64,000 nt of DNA from Tritrichomonas musculus (GCA_039105265.1 JAPFFF010000011.1:3472001-3536000), one strand, 5' to 3'. Counted from the stretch's first letter, positions 9,876 to 21,005 are shown. A program made the numbers and translations. The notes: generated by a model not told the origin, from the letters alone.

Positions 9876-10152
9876 CTCCTCTGAATTTCCTGATTGGAGT
9901 ATTTCTAAAAACAAGAAATTATGAAAAATCAATTATTATGTCTTTCAACACCCTACAATGATGTTTTTCCTTTAACCGATTTGTATATTAACTAATTACA
10001 TTATTAGTTTTTTCCTCTCTTTCTTTTTTAATTTTGATACAAGTTATAAAATAGTAAATAATAAATGAACAGTATAATTTCTAAGTATACTTTTAAAAAG
10101 AAATGAAAATAAATTCATAAAATAAATAAAAATAAAACAAGTTGTTCTTAGC

Positions 10153-11256
10153 TCACATTGTTTGAGCCATTGTTCGATTAAGTGGTTTTGTATTTCGGGT
10201 TGTACGATTCTGATTTTGGTTTCGATATGTTGTTTGATACTTATTATTTGCAGCTCTGTTTGTAGTTCTTTGGAGTGCTCGTGCAACACGAGGATTCCTT
10301 AATGTTCCTGTTCTTATAGATACTCTAGCAGATCTTGGACTTGCTCCAGTTGATCTATTTTGCTCGTCAAATGATTTCTTTGCTCGTGCTATTGCAAGTT
10401 GAGCAGGCCTTGAGTCGATAGGTGGCTCAACAGGTGATTCAGGAATATAATTAGATTCTGTATCATGTAGAATTTGTTCAAATTTTTGATCAAGGTAAGC
10501 ATAAATCTTTGGTCTCTTACGCTTTTCTTCTGGGAGGGGATCTCTTCCTTCTAGTCCAAGAATTTGATGTCGAAGTTTTTGATATCTAAATTTGATTCCA
10601 TCTAATACTTTGGCTGCTTCTTTTTGCATTCTAAATTTATCATTTTCTAATTTCTGATGCAAACCTCTTTTTTCATATTCATATTTACGAACTGCTGCTT
10701 CAATTGCAGCACAAACAGTTTGATTAGCTGCTTGGTCTGTGACGTTTAATTCTCTTTCTGTACGGTTTGTAATTTGATATTTGTATGCTGATGCAATTTT
10801 ATAATTTTTTTGTTTTACATAATAAGCTTCAGCGCGCATCAAAGCTTGAACCTGTGGAGACAATCTAAGTTGTGCAAAATGAGGATTATTAAAACGTTCA
10901 TCGAGCTTTTGAATAGATGCTTGGTGTTCGATTTCAATAGATTCCAGTCTTTCTGCAGCCGATGTAATTATTTGATCAATTTGAAATGAAAATTTATCAA
11001 TAAGTTCGTCTTCTTCTGCCACTCTCTCTTTTTCTAATTGATTCAATTTATCTAAAGTATTATCTATTATTTGTGGTTTTTGAAAGAATGCGCGTACATT
11101 AAGGCAATATTCTAATTCTGTTTGGAGTTTATCTGCTTTGTCATAATTTCTGTCGATTTCTGCTTCTTCGATTAGGGATTGAAGTTGTGTAATCCTCTCT
11201 TCATTTTCTTCTTCGGTTACTTCGGTTTTTGGAGTAAATCCTCTTGGAAGAGTCAT
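10153..11256 (-). CDS. Coiled-coil protein of unknown function
   Basis: A 367-residue protein made largely of charged helices with heptad-like spacing (about residues 15-110 and 185-260), then a basic, Arg/Asn/Gln-rich tail (about 290-367). No catalytic or metal-binding motif is visible and I do not recognise a family. Coiled-coil proteins of this build are abundant in trichomonads and often cytoskeletal, but nothing in the sequence proves it. The ATG at 11256 is the first possible start; no clear Inr is seen. Confidence 0.85.
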   Translation of the reverse strand: MTLPRGFTPKTEVTEEENEERITQLQSLIEEAEIDRNYDKADKLQTELEYCLNVRAFFQKPQIIDNTLDKLNQLEKERVAEEDELIDKFSFQIDQIITSAAERLESIEIEHQASIQKLDERFNNPHFAQLRLSPQVQALMRAEAYYVKQKNYKIASAYKYQITNRTERELNVTDQAANQTVCAAIEAAVRKYEYEKRGLHQKLENDKFRMQKEAAKVLDGIKFRYQKLRHQILGLEGRDPLPEEKRKRPKIYAYLDQKFEQILHDTESNYIPESPVEPPIDSRPAQLAIARAKKSFDEQNRSTGASPRSARVSIRTGTLRNPRVARALQRTTNRAANNKYQTTYRNQNQNRTTRNTKPLNRTMAQTM

Positions 11257-12296
11257 TGCTTAGTAAGAAATTTATAGTTTTTAGATGAATAGAAAATTAA
11301 GTATTTATCGACCAAAAAAGTTCTTAATTTTTCAAAAAAAACGTTTATTGAATTGGCGGGATTTTCATTTTATTTAATGATATACTAATGCATTCAAAAT
11401 GGTTTATTTCTTAAAATAAATCAATTCTTTATGATTTATATCGGAGTAAGACAAAATATAAAATAAATAAAATTTATAATTTACGTTCTGCATCGAGAAA
11501 AAATCATTTAAAATACAATCAAAATGACGTTAACAACACTTCATTTTTGTTAATACGTTTTTTAAATATACTTGCAATATAAGAGAAAGGATATTATCAT
11601 AGTCACTACTTCATCAGGCAAATAGTGCTTATCATTGATTTACTTTTGACTAACAGAAAAGTTTTATTTTCGTGAGTTTTTTTAACCTTAATTATATTCA
11701 AGAATTTTCTTGAAATAGATAATTCTTCGAGATCGTCTAAAGTATATATTTAATAAAACATAAACCAAACCATATGATCCCTAGTTAGATAAATCACATT
11801 TTTATTTTTTCATTCTGATTCTTTAAAAAAAAAATCATTATAACAATATTAAAATATAGGTTTTGATTTGTTTTATAATGAATGATAATAGATTTTCGTT
11901 TCTAATTACTCAAGTAAGCAGATAAAAAGGTGATTTATATAGATTATACTGAAGAATAGCAAGCATCTTTTGATATTGATTTAATATTATTATTAAATCT
12001 TGATATCAAGAAATTATTATTCAAAATAACAAATATTGTATGATTTTTTTGGACTTTCTACTTGAATGCATTGATTATTTGTTATTAGTCTTTTTTTTAT
12101 CCTAAAAATCTCAAAAATAAAATCACAACTCTTTTTTAACAATATTGGATTGTTATCGAGCACATAGAAATGATATTTATGAATCATATAATTTGTAACA
12201 TCAATAAACTTATGAAATAACAAAAATTGAATATAAAACTATAATAGATTAATTTTTAATATGATTTATCCAGTATTTTCAGACTAAAAAATTGTT
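11257..12296. other. Gene-free stretch upstream of the coiled-coil gene
   Basis: A+T-rich, with only short frames that have no family similarity. Nothing else is seen. Confidence 0.4.
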
Positions 12297-13780
12297 TTAC
12301 GGATCTGCATTCATTTCACCTTCACTTTTGTTTTTCTATTATACAATTAATGCTACAATAAGAGCAACTACAACGATGCATGCAACTCCAATGCCTGCAA
12401 TTGCACCACCGCTAAGTTTGTTGCTATGAAGAGGATTTCATCAAAATGTTTTATTAGCATATTGAATTTGCAATTAATAGAATTGAAGCATCGCCTCTTA
12501 ATGATGTTTTCCTGTAAAAGAATCTTGCGGGAATAGATGATAAAGTCACAATCCTTCACAAATATCACAACCTAATGATTGAACAATATCATCGAGTGTC
12601 AATTCTCTATTGTTGCCAGAATTGAAGAAAGCATAATCATTATTAGTTGATGCATAAGAGCCAACTATGCAAGTGTGACTGAGGTAAATATTCAATTATT
12701 GAGCGCGAGTGTCATAAAAGGTTCTTTTTTTTTTTTTAATATCGATTGTCCTTGAGTTTCCTTGCTCTGGTTCAGCATGAACAAAAGATAAAGCAGAATT
12801 CACTGATTTACTAAGAACTTCATAAGCATTAGATACAACTGAAATGTCAGTTAACTTCAATAAAAGTAATTCTTTCATTCAAAATTGCATGACCTCAAGT
12901 CTGAGGATCTTCTATTTTAAGAGTTGTTATTACAGCATTTTCAAATGCATTAGAGTCAATTGCAGAATCTATAAAAGCTTTAGAGTCAATTGAAGAATCA
13001 TGGAATTCTAATGAAGAAATAGTATCAGAATCTGAAAGCACAATCGGCAATAGAAATGTTATCTATTGTAGTTGGAATAATTTTTACAGAGTTTAAAGAC
13101 GATATTTAGCTGATTCATCGGCATCGATATTAATTGGACCGTTAATTGACGTAACATAAAATGCTTACATTAAATAATGAGCTTGAAATCGGAGGCTTTC
13201 CCGAAATTCTTGTGTTTTTTAAAGCATCTTGTCCAATTGATTCTGCATTGCTTAAAGTTAACTGTCTATTGAGAGAAGCACCTTCAAAACAATAATTTGA
13301 AATGGTTTCTACATTCAATAAATTAAGTTCTCCAGAAAGGATCTGGCAATCTTTAAAAGCACTATCGCCAATTGATTTAAGATTTGGTGAAACAGTGAGT
13401 CGTGTAATTTTGATGTTTCTAAAAACATCATATTTAATTGTTTCGATTGAACTCGAGGTTTTTAGTGGGATCAAGCCTTAGGATTTATGGTTTCTACCAT
13501 TTTTTAAATGATTGGTGTTATTGCTGTTCCTTTAAAAGCATTTTGAGCATTGCTTTCTACAGAGTCAGGGAAAGTAATTTGTCCTGCTATTCTTTATTCA
13601 ATGAAAGCATCAGATTCTATTGAAATTGCAGAGCAAATTAGTTCCAAATCTAAACTTTAATCCATAGAAATAATCAAAAGCACATTTACAATGTTTCCAC
13701 CATCATAATTTAAAACTTCATTGCCAGCATATGTGCTTGTCCATAATTCAAAAGCATAATTATTAAAAAGAAACGTAAGT
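12297..13780 (-). pseudogene. Decayed BspA-like leucine-rich-repeat surface protein
   Basis: On the minus strand, fragments of a BspA-type (LRR_5/TpLRR) protein appear in order in different frames. Residues such as IGDSAFKDCQIL and IGQDALKNTRI at about 13190-13410 are typical 23-residue TpLRR units; further weaker units occur at about 13500-13640 and 12950-13060. At 12345-12425 a segment encodes a Gly/Ala-rich start and a hydrophobic stretch (GAIAGIGVACIVVVALIV), the usual single C-terminal membrane span, then a short charged tail. Stops and frameshifts interrupt it many times, so it is a pseudogene. BspA-like proteins form very large surface families in trichomonads, and dead copies are expected. 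Confidence 0.8.
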
Positions 13781-13817
13781 TTGCATTTGAATTAAAATAA
13801 AAGTAAATAAGCAAGAG

Positions 13818-13888
13818 TTTCTAGTGGTGTAATGGTTAGCACACAAGCCTCTGAAGTTTGGAATTGAGGTTCGATTCCTCACTAGAAA
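13818..13888 (+). tRNA. tRNA-Gln (anticodon CUG)
   Basis: A 71-nt cloverleaf. The acceptor stem TTTCTAG/CTAGAAA is perfect, the D stem is GTGT/GCAC with the loop AATGGTTA, the anticodon stem is CAAGC/GTTTG with the loop CTCTGAA (anticodon CTG, codon CAG), there is a 4-nt variable region, and the T stem is TGAGG/CCTCA with the loop TTCGATT. The internal A and B boxes are conserved (GGTTCGATTCC) and the run of T at 13891-13896 is a normal Pol III terminator. The body closely resembles eukaryotic tRNA-Gln. There is no intron. Confidence 0.95.
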
Positions 13889-13890
13889 AT

Positions 13891-13896
13891 TTTTTG
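13891..13896 (+). terminator. Pol III terminator of tRNA-Gln
   Basis: Six T residues on the coding strand start three bases after the tRNA 3' end. Confidence 0.75.
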
Positions 13897-15013
13897 CAAA
13901 AAAATATTTATTTTTAAGTTTTGTTGCATTCAGCTTCTTTATTTAAACTTTCGCTAAATCATGGCAAAAAAGTTAGAATTGCAATCAATTTGCCAAGTAT
14001 TGTGAATTCTTCGATCAGCGCTAATAAAAAAAAAAAACTTTTTCATTGAGAATTGCATAACTCATATTTAAATCAAATCACATATTTGTAGCAATCTTTT
14101 ATCTTATACTATTTTCCATTAATAATTCAAATGCAAAATCATAAAAAAAAAAAAGCATCAAATAGTTTTTAAGATAATATGTTCAATTTGGGAGTTTAGA
14201 GAAACACTCCGATTTTATGAGATTAATTCTAAGCATATGTTTTACATTCAAGTTTAATGATTTCATTTATCTCAATTGAAATTCAAGGTTGTTTCTCATT
14301 TAATCATTATAACATGATTTGCGATTTGGATATTTCCTTGAATAAAATTTTGGATTGTTTAAGTCAAGGATGAATTTGCATTCTAAAGAATTAATATGAT
14401 ATTATATTAGTTTTCGAATTAAATATTGCCTTCTTTAACAAAACTTTTTGAGGAATTATATAAAAAAAAAAAAAAAGGAATATAATAATGTAATAAATGC
14501 AATCTCTACCATCCTATAATTACAATAAATATATTTATTGTTAAAATATTAACTTTCTATATATTTATATCTTTACTTTTGGAGATAAATTAAGTTTAAT
14601 AAATTTATAAAAATGGTGGTTTACAGATCAAATATTGAAAAAGTTATTTTTTTAAAGAATTGAGAAGACACTTTTGAGAATGAAAATTTCATAATTCTGA
14701 AGAATTGAGATAATATAATTTATTAAGATAATCAATTACTTTACATTTAAATATAAATATCCTAGTATTTCAAATATATATTTGTTAAATAAATCATTGC
14801 ATATATATTAAATTTATATATAAATATATTATTTTAAATTAAATTATGCTAACATGAATTGAATTTTAAATATATTAATTTAATTGAAAAAAAAGTTACT
14901 ATAACTTATCTTTTGAATTAATCATAATTAACATAATTTAAATATTGATTTTCATTAATATTTTACTACTATACAAAAAGATAAAAGTATTTGAAAAAGC
15001 ATTGATTATTTTT
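13897..15013. other. Gene-free stretch
   Basis: Very A+T-rich, with several A-runs (about 14028, 14150 and 14461). I see no gene; it includes the promoter region of the Pmp-like gene. Confidence 0.4.
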
Positions 15014-16780
15014 ATGATTAACAATTATACGATATCGCAATTATCTTTAAACTTATTGCTTATTGCTCCTTTTGTTTCTCGCTCAATAACGTTTCAAAAA
15101 AATCTTTTTGACTCTTACAATAAAATTAATTTAATTAAATCTTCATATTCTTTTTTATATTCCAAAACAAATACAATGACTGTTTTTAAATCATCATCAT
15201 TCTCTAAGTTTCATGGTCAAAGCCCGATTTTCATGAATTCTATGGTCCATTTTACTTCATATGGTAAAAATCGATCCTTAAATGAAGATGAAACTCCATC
15301 AAAAGATTATGATCAAATATTATTTTCAGAAACAATGTATTTTTATGATGATTTAAATACTTCTGTTTCGTTTAATGACTGCTCTTTTATCGATTGTGTT
15401 AATGAATTTAGCCAAGGTGGAGCAATTCATTTCCGCAAAGTAGAAGCCTCATTAAATATTGCATCATGTCAATTTATTAGATGTCGATCTTTTCAAAGTT
15501 CAGGAGCCATTTATATTATTCAATTATACCATGGATATTGGCTTATTGGTAATGTAAATATTACAAATACATTATTTGACGAATGTTATGATTATAATCC
15601 AGAATCAAATTATGTTGCTGGAGTAATTGATGCTTATGTTGCTATGGCTCAAAATAATTATGGCTTTTTATTGAAAGATAGTCAATTTGTTAATTGCCAA
15701 TTTGATAAAGTTAATAAGATTATAGAAGCTCAAGTTCGTTTAAATACCAATATATTTCATATTGATTACAATAACTTCACTAACAATAACCAAAAAATTG
15801 ATGCATCAGCTATTATGTTTGCTAAATATAATCGAGGGTATTCTACTTTATCATTTTTAAATGCATATAATCAGCATGGCTTCTCTTTTTTTGAAATTTA
15901 CGACCTTGAATCAGGATATATTCACGCATACAATATTAATATGATCAATACTACATTTATAAACTTTGCTGAAAACACAATACTAATCAAAGTTGCTTTT
16001 TTCAATATCTTTTTTGCTTATGAAAATTGCTTTTTCCTTGATAATTTTTATGCAATAGATTTCATAACCATTTTTACAGATATAAACGAATCAGATTATG
16101 AGCTTGTTGAACCAGTACTGATACAAATACCAGATGAATGCGTTATCCCAAACACATACAATTTATTTTCTAATCAAAAATTTTCAGATTCAAACCAAGT
16201 TAATTACACGATTATACCTAATATGAAATATAATTATAATTCTGGACTAATTATAAATAAACCATCTAGTGAAGAAACGCCAACCCCAACAATGTTGCCA
16301 TTAATAACTCCAATGCCAACAGATGAATTTTCAACATTCGATTACACTACTATTGAAATTGTCATGCCTTCGACAGCCAATGATTTATTTAATAGCATTA
16401 ATAACGCCCATAAAAGGCTAAATTATAATATTGAAATAATTATTGCGTCTATGATAGGAGTAGTGGTTATTGGTGCGACAATTGTTATTATTATTAATGT
16501 TGTAATACAAAAGAAAAGAAGTAATCAAACGGTTTTCTTGGATAAAGATAATGAAGATGATACAGATGAATATATTAATAAAAGTGAAAAGGAAGATATT
16601 TCTGAGAGTAATCAAAATCAATATAATAATGGAAGATCATCCAATGTACCCAATTATGAGCTATTTTATAGTCCAAGAAATCAAACAATGCAATCTAATC
16701 TTAAAACAGAAAGTCTCATTAACTCACTTGTTAAAGATGATCCATTCAAAAATGATATTGAGGAATTCACTCAAATTTGA
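15014..16780 (+). CDS. Pmp-like (polymorphic outer membrane protein-like) surface protein, single-pass
   Basis: A 588-residue protein from the first ATG at 15014. The N-terminus is moderately hydrophobic (possible signal peptide). The ectodomain (about 60-440) has repeated short beta-type units with pairs such as SFIDC, SCQFIRC and GGAIHF, resembling the GGAI/FxxN repeats of Chlamydia Pmp-type right-handed beta-helices. A Pro/Thr-rich stalk follows (about 418-445), then one membrane span (about 478-502, followed by QKKR) and a polar cytoplasmic tail of about 85 residues containing NYELF. Pmp-like surface proteins are known in trichomonads. The tail could bind trafficking adaptors, which is inference. 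Ectodomain ligand unknown. Confidence 0.8.
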   Translation: MINNYTISQLSLNLLLIAPFVSRSITFQKNLFDSYNKINLIKSSYSFLYSKTNTMTVFKSSSFSKFHGQSPIFMNSMVHFTSYGKNRSLNEDETPSKDYDQILFSETMYFYDDLNTSVSFNDCSFIDCVNEFSQGGAIHFRKVEASLNIASCQFIRCRSFQSSGAIYIIQLYHGYWLIGNVNITNTLFDECYDYNPESNYVAGVIDAYVAMAQNNYGFLLKDSQFVNCQFDKVNKIIEAQVRLNTNIFHIDYNNFTNNNQKIDASAIMFAKYNRGYSTLSFLNAYNQHGFSFFEIYDLESGYIHAYNINMINTTFINFAENTILIKVAFFNIFFAYENCFFLDNFYAIDFITIFTDINESDYELVEPVLIQIPDECVIPNTYNLFSNQKFSDSNQVNYTIIPNMKYNYNSGLIINKPSSEETPTPTMLPLITPMPTDEFSTFDYTTIEIVMPSTANDLFNSINNAHKRLNYNIEIIIASMIGVVVIGATIVIIINVVIQKKRSNQTVFLDKDNEDDTDEYINKSEKEDISESNQNQYNNGRSSNVPNYELFYSPRNQTMQSNLKTESLINSLVKDDPFKNDIEEFTQI

Positions 16781-17014
16781 GAGCGATTTAATTATGCTAG
16801 TTTTTGTTGTTATTATTTTATATAAATTGTTTGTTATTAACAAAATTCTCGCTTTTTTTTACTTTTGTTATTTTTCATATCAAAACTTTTTGATAGCTAA
16901 ATAGCCAAATAATGCATCAAAAAGTTTATATAAAATATAAAATAAAACACATTTCTTTTAACAAAAAAAACACATTCTTTTTTACTCTTATTAATTATAA
17001 AATAATCTCCTCAT

Positions 17015-19873
17015 TTACTTCTTTCCCTTCTTCTTTCCACCTTTCTTTTGAGTAGCTTTCTTCTTATTAGCATTAGAACCGCCAGCGCCCAAGCTTAATT
17101 TCAAGTTGAAAGGCAACTGATTGATTACATCATTTGCTGGCATTAATTTAATCAAAGCTTGTTCAGCTGGAGGAATTCCTTTCATGCTTGTAAAGTAATT
17201 CATGATGATTGGCCAAGCCTTTCCTTTCTTTGTATCTCCTGGAACGAATTTAACTTTGTATTTGAATGTATTCAATGCTGAAAGTGGAGCTACCATTGAA
17301 TAAGCAGCATAAAATTCATCATCTTGCTTTGGGCATCCAGTTAATGCATTAATTCCTGTAACATCAATGTCAACATTCATTCCTTCGCTTTCCATGACTT
17401 CAGCAACACCTTCTTCGAGTGGCTGTGGCTTTGGTTTTGGTCTGTTCTTCTTTGCTTTTCTTTCCATTCTTCTTCTAGCGACGTCAGCTCTTTCTGGTTC
17501 TTCTAAAGCAATTCTAGCCAGTTCTTCATCAGTAATTTCTTCTTCGTCATCATCAGCTTCTTCTTCTTCCTCATTATCAACATCACCAGCATTATCGTTA
17601 TCATTATTGTTGTTGTTGTTATCGTTATCATTGTTGCTATCGTTGGTTGTCTCTGCTTTTTCGATATCGCCACTTTGTGATGGATTTGGAAATGCTAATG
17701 CTGCATTAATTTCTTCTGAATTGGGAGGTGATACAATTGCTTCGTCATTATTTTCTTTTTCTTCGTTTTCTTTCTCTTTGTTTTCCTCATCTTCATCATC
17801 AACTTTAATTCGTCGTTCATTAATATGTTTGGAAACATGAGCTTCAGTTACTTGGAATAAAACGCCAAGACCCATTTGAGGCATTGTCATTGTTATCATG
17901 TTTTTCTCACCAACAATATAAAAGGCACCTGGTGGAGCTTGTTGTTGTCCTGGTAAATTTTTCTTCACTTGCCATGCATGAACCCAGAAACATTCGCATG
18001 GTTCATTTGATTTCCATGCATTTGATCTTGATACTGCAAATTCTGCTGCTTGTTGAATACTGATCGGTGAAACTGCTTTTCCTGGAAATGGATTCTTGAC
18101 GATGACGGAAGCTGCTCCATGAATTTCTGCGTGAAGATAAATATCATCTTTCTTTAAATAGTGTCTGAATAAAACGTCGTTTTGTAATCTATCACGTCCA
18201 GCAAGAACAAGATAATTTTCGCTGGTGATAAACCAATGGAAACGCTCAAACCACCATGTTTTTCTTCTTTCTTGAATTGTCATTTGAACGTTTTTCTTTG
18301 ATGCTTGGGCTTCACGATCAACCTTTTTGACAACTTCAGATTCTTTTTCTGTAGTTCTTGTTAATTTTTCATTAATACCACCTCTCTTATCGAAATATGA
18401 AGAAGCATTTGCATATGCTGTTTTTCTTAAATCAATTAATACTCTTTGAACTTCACCATCGTCATCAGTTAATAAAACCCAGAATTTTCCTTGTTCGAAT
18501 TCAACTTTATCAATCATGCGTGCAAGTTCGTTTCCACTTTCTTGATATGCACGAATTGAAAGTCTGATCTCATCCCATCGAACATGATTGGCTATGAAAT
18601 TGTTAATGATTAGCCTGCATTGTTCGATCTCGTTAACATATTTGTGTATAAGTTGACCAGTCTTATTAAGTGTATCTAGTTCTGATTGAAGTTGATTCTT
18701 CTTCTTTTCAAAATTCTTTTTAACACTATTAACTTTCTTTTCTGGAACACTTTCTGCTTGCTTTTTAGCTTTCTGTGCTGTTTCAAGTTCAGAAATTGAC
18801 CAGAAATGATCACAAGCTGTATCAAATGAATCATATTTTGTAACAAATTTGGGATCCCATTGGGCAAGTTGAACTCCGCATAAAAATCTTTCCTTTGGTT
18901 TTGGAGAATATATATAACCTGGTGGGATTGGTATTACTGGCCTTTCTTTTTCTGCATTATCATTATCGTTATCTTTTTCAGCTGCTTTTTCAACTTCCTT
19001 TTGCATAGTTTCGTCATCATCATCTTTATCAGGTTCTTGTTCTTTATCATCATCGTCGTCATTAATTTCTTGTTGTGGATGTTCTTGATCATTTGCAGGC
19101 TGCTGAGTATTAGAATCAGATTCTTGTGGCTTTGGTGGTCTAGGTGGACGTGGAGCGGGTTTAGATAATAAAATATTGTCGAAAACTCTCATTTCACGAA
19201 TGAAAATATTAACTTGTTCTTCGTTATATTGATAATCTTTAGCAGGAAGATCAGGATTAACTTTTGCTATAGTAAGAGCGGATGCTACGAAATCTGTTCT
19301 ATGGAAGTTGAATATTTTGGTGAGAGCTCCTCGAAGTTTTTGATTTGATTCTGCTAATTGAGTTTTGAAAAAGTTATGAACTTCTTCATCGGTTGGAGGA
19401 ACATAATCTCGAAATTGATCAACCATATATGGCTGATTAACACCAACGATCTTTTTGCCTTGAATAACATGATAACGGAGTAAAGCAATAATTAGATTAT
19501 CAGAATTTTGAAATAGAATAATGTTTCCTGCTTGAAATAGCTCAAGGCAGAGTCGTAAATCTCCAAAAATAAAATAAACTGCACGATCGTTTCCAGGTTG
19601 AATAATATCGTCAAGCCTTCTAAAACGAAGATATTTCCTTAATCTTACACAAAATGCTGGTGGTGTCTTGGGCTTTTCACGAGGAAATTCTGTAAGGTGA
19701 AATCTAATACCGTTTTCAATGAGTAAGTTACGAGAAACGCCAAGCTTCCAAAATTTGATTAAAATTGTGTCTTTATCGATTTGATGAATGTTACCTACAC
19801 GCATCCCAATAAGTTCCTGTAGACAATCGATTTCAAGTTTAACTTCATGGCTTGAAAATCTAAACAAAGTCAT
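17015..19873 (-). CDS. NEMF/Rqc2-like ribosome quality-control factor
   Basis: A 952-residue protein with the NFACT architecture: NFACT-N (about 1-215, including GNDRAVYF), an acidic low-complexity insert, a coiled coil (about 365-480), NFACT-R (about 515-630, with HWFITSENYLVLAGRD and the HGAASVIVKNP region), a second long Asp/Glu/Asn tract (about 690-800), NFACT-C (about 855-930) and a Lys-rich tail. In yeast and animals this protein binds stalled 60S subunits with Listerin/Ltn1 and adds C-terminal Ala/Thr tails. The Asp-Arg pair needed for tailing (GNDR) is kept; the conserved N-terminal Asp near residue 9 aligns with Glu10 here. The overall length is close to NEMF. An Inr (TCATT) lies 21 nt upstream. 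Confidence 0.95.
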   Translation of the reverse strand: MTLFRFSSHEVKLEIDCLQELIGMRVGNIHQIDKDTILIKFWKLGVSRNLLIENGIRFHLTEFPREKPKTPPAFCVRLRKYLRFRRLDDIIQPGNDRAVYFIFGDLRLCLELFQAGNIILFQNSDNLIIALLRYHVIQGKKIVGVNQPYMVDQFRDYVPPTDEEVHNFFKTQLAESNQKLRGALTKIFNFHRTDFVASALTIAKVNPDLPAKDYQYNEEQVNIFIREMRVFDNILLSKPAPRPPRPPKPQESDSNTQQPANDQEHPQQEINDDDDDKEQEPDKDDDDETMQKEVEKAAEKDNDNDNAEKERPVIPIPPGYIYSPKPKERFLCGVQLAQWDPKFVTKYDSFDTACDHFWSISELETAQKAKKQAESVPEKKVNSVKKNFEKKKNQLQSELDTLNKTGQLIHKYVNEIEQCRLIINNFIANHVRWDEIRLSIRAYQESGNELARMIDKVEFEQGKFWVLLTDDDGEVQRVLIDLRKTAYANASSYFDKRGGINEKLTRTTEKESEVVKKVDREAQASKKNVQMTIQERRKTWWFERFHWFITSENYLVLAGRDRLQNDVLFRHYLKKDDIYLHAEIHGAASVIVKNPFPGKAVSPISIQQAAEFAVSRSNAWKSNEPCECFWVHAWQVKKNLPGQQQAPPGAFYIVGEKNMITMTMPQMGLGVLFQVTEAHVSKHINERRIKVDDEDEENKEKENEEKENNDEAIVSPPNSEEINAALAFPNPSQSGDIEKAETTNDSNNDNDNNNNNNDNDNAGDVDNEEEEEADDDEEEITDEELARIALEEPERADVARRRMERKAKKNRPKPKPQPLEEGVAEVMESEGMNVDIDVTGINALTGCPKQDDEFYAAYSMVAPLSALNTFKYKVKFVPGDTKKGKAWPIIMNYFTSMKGIPPAEQALIKLMPANDVINQLPFNLKLSLGAGGSNANKKKATQKKGGKKKGKK

Positions 19874-19891
19874 TAAAGAAAAATAAAAAAT

Positions 19892-19896
19892 AATGA
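19892..19896 (-). promoter_or_regulatory. Initiator-like (Inr) motif of the NEMF gene
   Basis: TCATT on the minus strand, +1 A at 19894, gives a 21-nt leader to the ATG at 19873. Confidence 0.4.
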
Positions 19897-20140
19897 AATT
19901 TCATCAAAATTTTCGATTGAATTAGCTGGCCATTATTGTATCAATTTAAAATTTATAGAATTTGAGAACTTTTGATATGTCAGAATTTTTATAGATAAAG
20001 ATCTAACAAAATCTTATTTTATCAAACAAATATTTAAAACAACGAATACGCATGATCTAGGAAAACAATATGTATATTTTTTGTAGTTTATGGTACTAGT
20101 ATTGCATGATATCATGAAATTCTTATTTTCTTTTTGGCAT

Positions 20141-20629
20141 TTAGCATAATCTTCCTCTGATTTTATTTAGCTCTGACTTCATTTGATTTTGTCTTGTTGC
20201 AAGGGCAGAAACTTGCATCCTTAGCTCATTAATCACATCCATGATCTGGCACAACTCACCTGATGTAGCTTCTCTACGTCCCATCATTACTTCCCTTCTG
20301 GAATATGCACTCGATCTACAATTGCATCCGCAGCCTCGTTTATCATAATATTGATTTGTATTGTTTGAGCCTGTATATTTTCTACATTCAGGGAAATTAA
20401 TGTATTTATCTGGTCCAAATGATTTCATTTCTGAGCTGTAATTTCCATTTTGTTGTTTTATTGATTCAAGTGTCATAAGTTCTTGATCAATTTGTGAAGC
20501 CCTTTCGAGAATTGCATTCAGCTTTACAGCTATTTCGTCAAATTCTGGTGAATTATTGATGTCTTGGGTCATTTTTTCACTAAGTAATTTAATAATCCAA
20601 AACTTGTGTGCGTTTATAATTATTTTCAT
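20141..20629 (-). CDS. Small coiled-coil protein with a Cys-rich patch, unknown function
   Basis: A 162-residue protein with two helical coiled-coil segments (about 30-62 and 125-160) flanking a short Cys-rich stretch (GCGCNC, about residue 98) and an Arg-rich linker. I do not recognise the family. The start at 20629 is supported by TCACT only 4 nt upstream; an internal Met at residue 20 (MTQDINN) is an alternative. The Cys cluster is too short for a known zinc finger. Confidence 0.75.
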   Translation of the reverse strand: MKIIINAHKFWIIKLLSEKMTQDINNSPEFDEIAVKLNAILERASQIDQELMTLESIKQQNGNYSSEMKSFGPDKYINFPECRKYTGSNNTNQYYDKRGCGCNCRSSAYSRREVMMGRREATSGELCQIMDVINELRMQVSALATRQNQMKSELNKIRGRLC

Positions 20630-20630
20630 A

Positions 20631-20635
20631 AGTGA
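20631..20635 (-). promoter_or_regulatory. Initiator-like (Inr) motif
   Basis: TCACT on the minus strand, +1 A at 20633, gives a 4-nt leader and favours the ATG at 20629 over the internal Met codon. Confidence 0.4.
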
Positions 20636-21005
20636 AAAAACGTTATTTCTAGACGAAACTCTAAAAATGTCATAAATATGGCATTTAATTTAAAATATAT
20701 GATTTAAAACAGATATTAAATAATAATGTAAAACAATCTGAAGTTTTATCTAAATAGAATCTAGGTTATTCCTCAAATGTGATATAATTGTACGTTACTA
20801 AATTTTTTTAAAAAATAAAAATATCCCAAATAATAATTAATTAAAATAATGAACAAAGTATATTTTATATGGAAAAAATTAAATTTAGCATATAAATAGG
20901 GAAATTTCTTAGTGATAATTTATTTTTTTGGAATAAATTTGTATTTTTTGATATTTCTGAAATAAAGAGATTTTATAAAATTTTTCGTTTTTTTCTACCT
21001 TCATC
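20636..21005. other. Gene-free stretch between divergent genes
   Basis: A+T-rich, no gene or repeat recognised; it presumably holds both promoters. Confidence 0.4.

Larger units (their letters stand above)
8169..10152. other. Gene-free 2 kb stretch
   Basis: Apart from the inverted-repeat element and the dispersed repeat listed separately, I find no gene. A short GC-richer patch at about 9535-9600 contrasts with its surroundings but contains no recognisable RNA or motif. Confidence 0.4.

Noticed and set aside
14945-15013. N-terminal extension of the Pmp-like protein by 23 residues.
   Set aside because: It would need a TTG start; the first ATG at 15014 is used instead.
17367-17840. Ser/Leu-rich 157-residue frame antisense to the NEMF gene.
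   Set aside because: It mirrors the acidic low-complexity codons of NEMF on the other strand; composition is an artefact.
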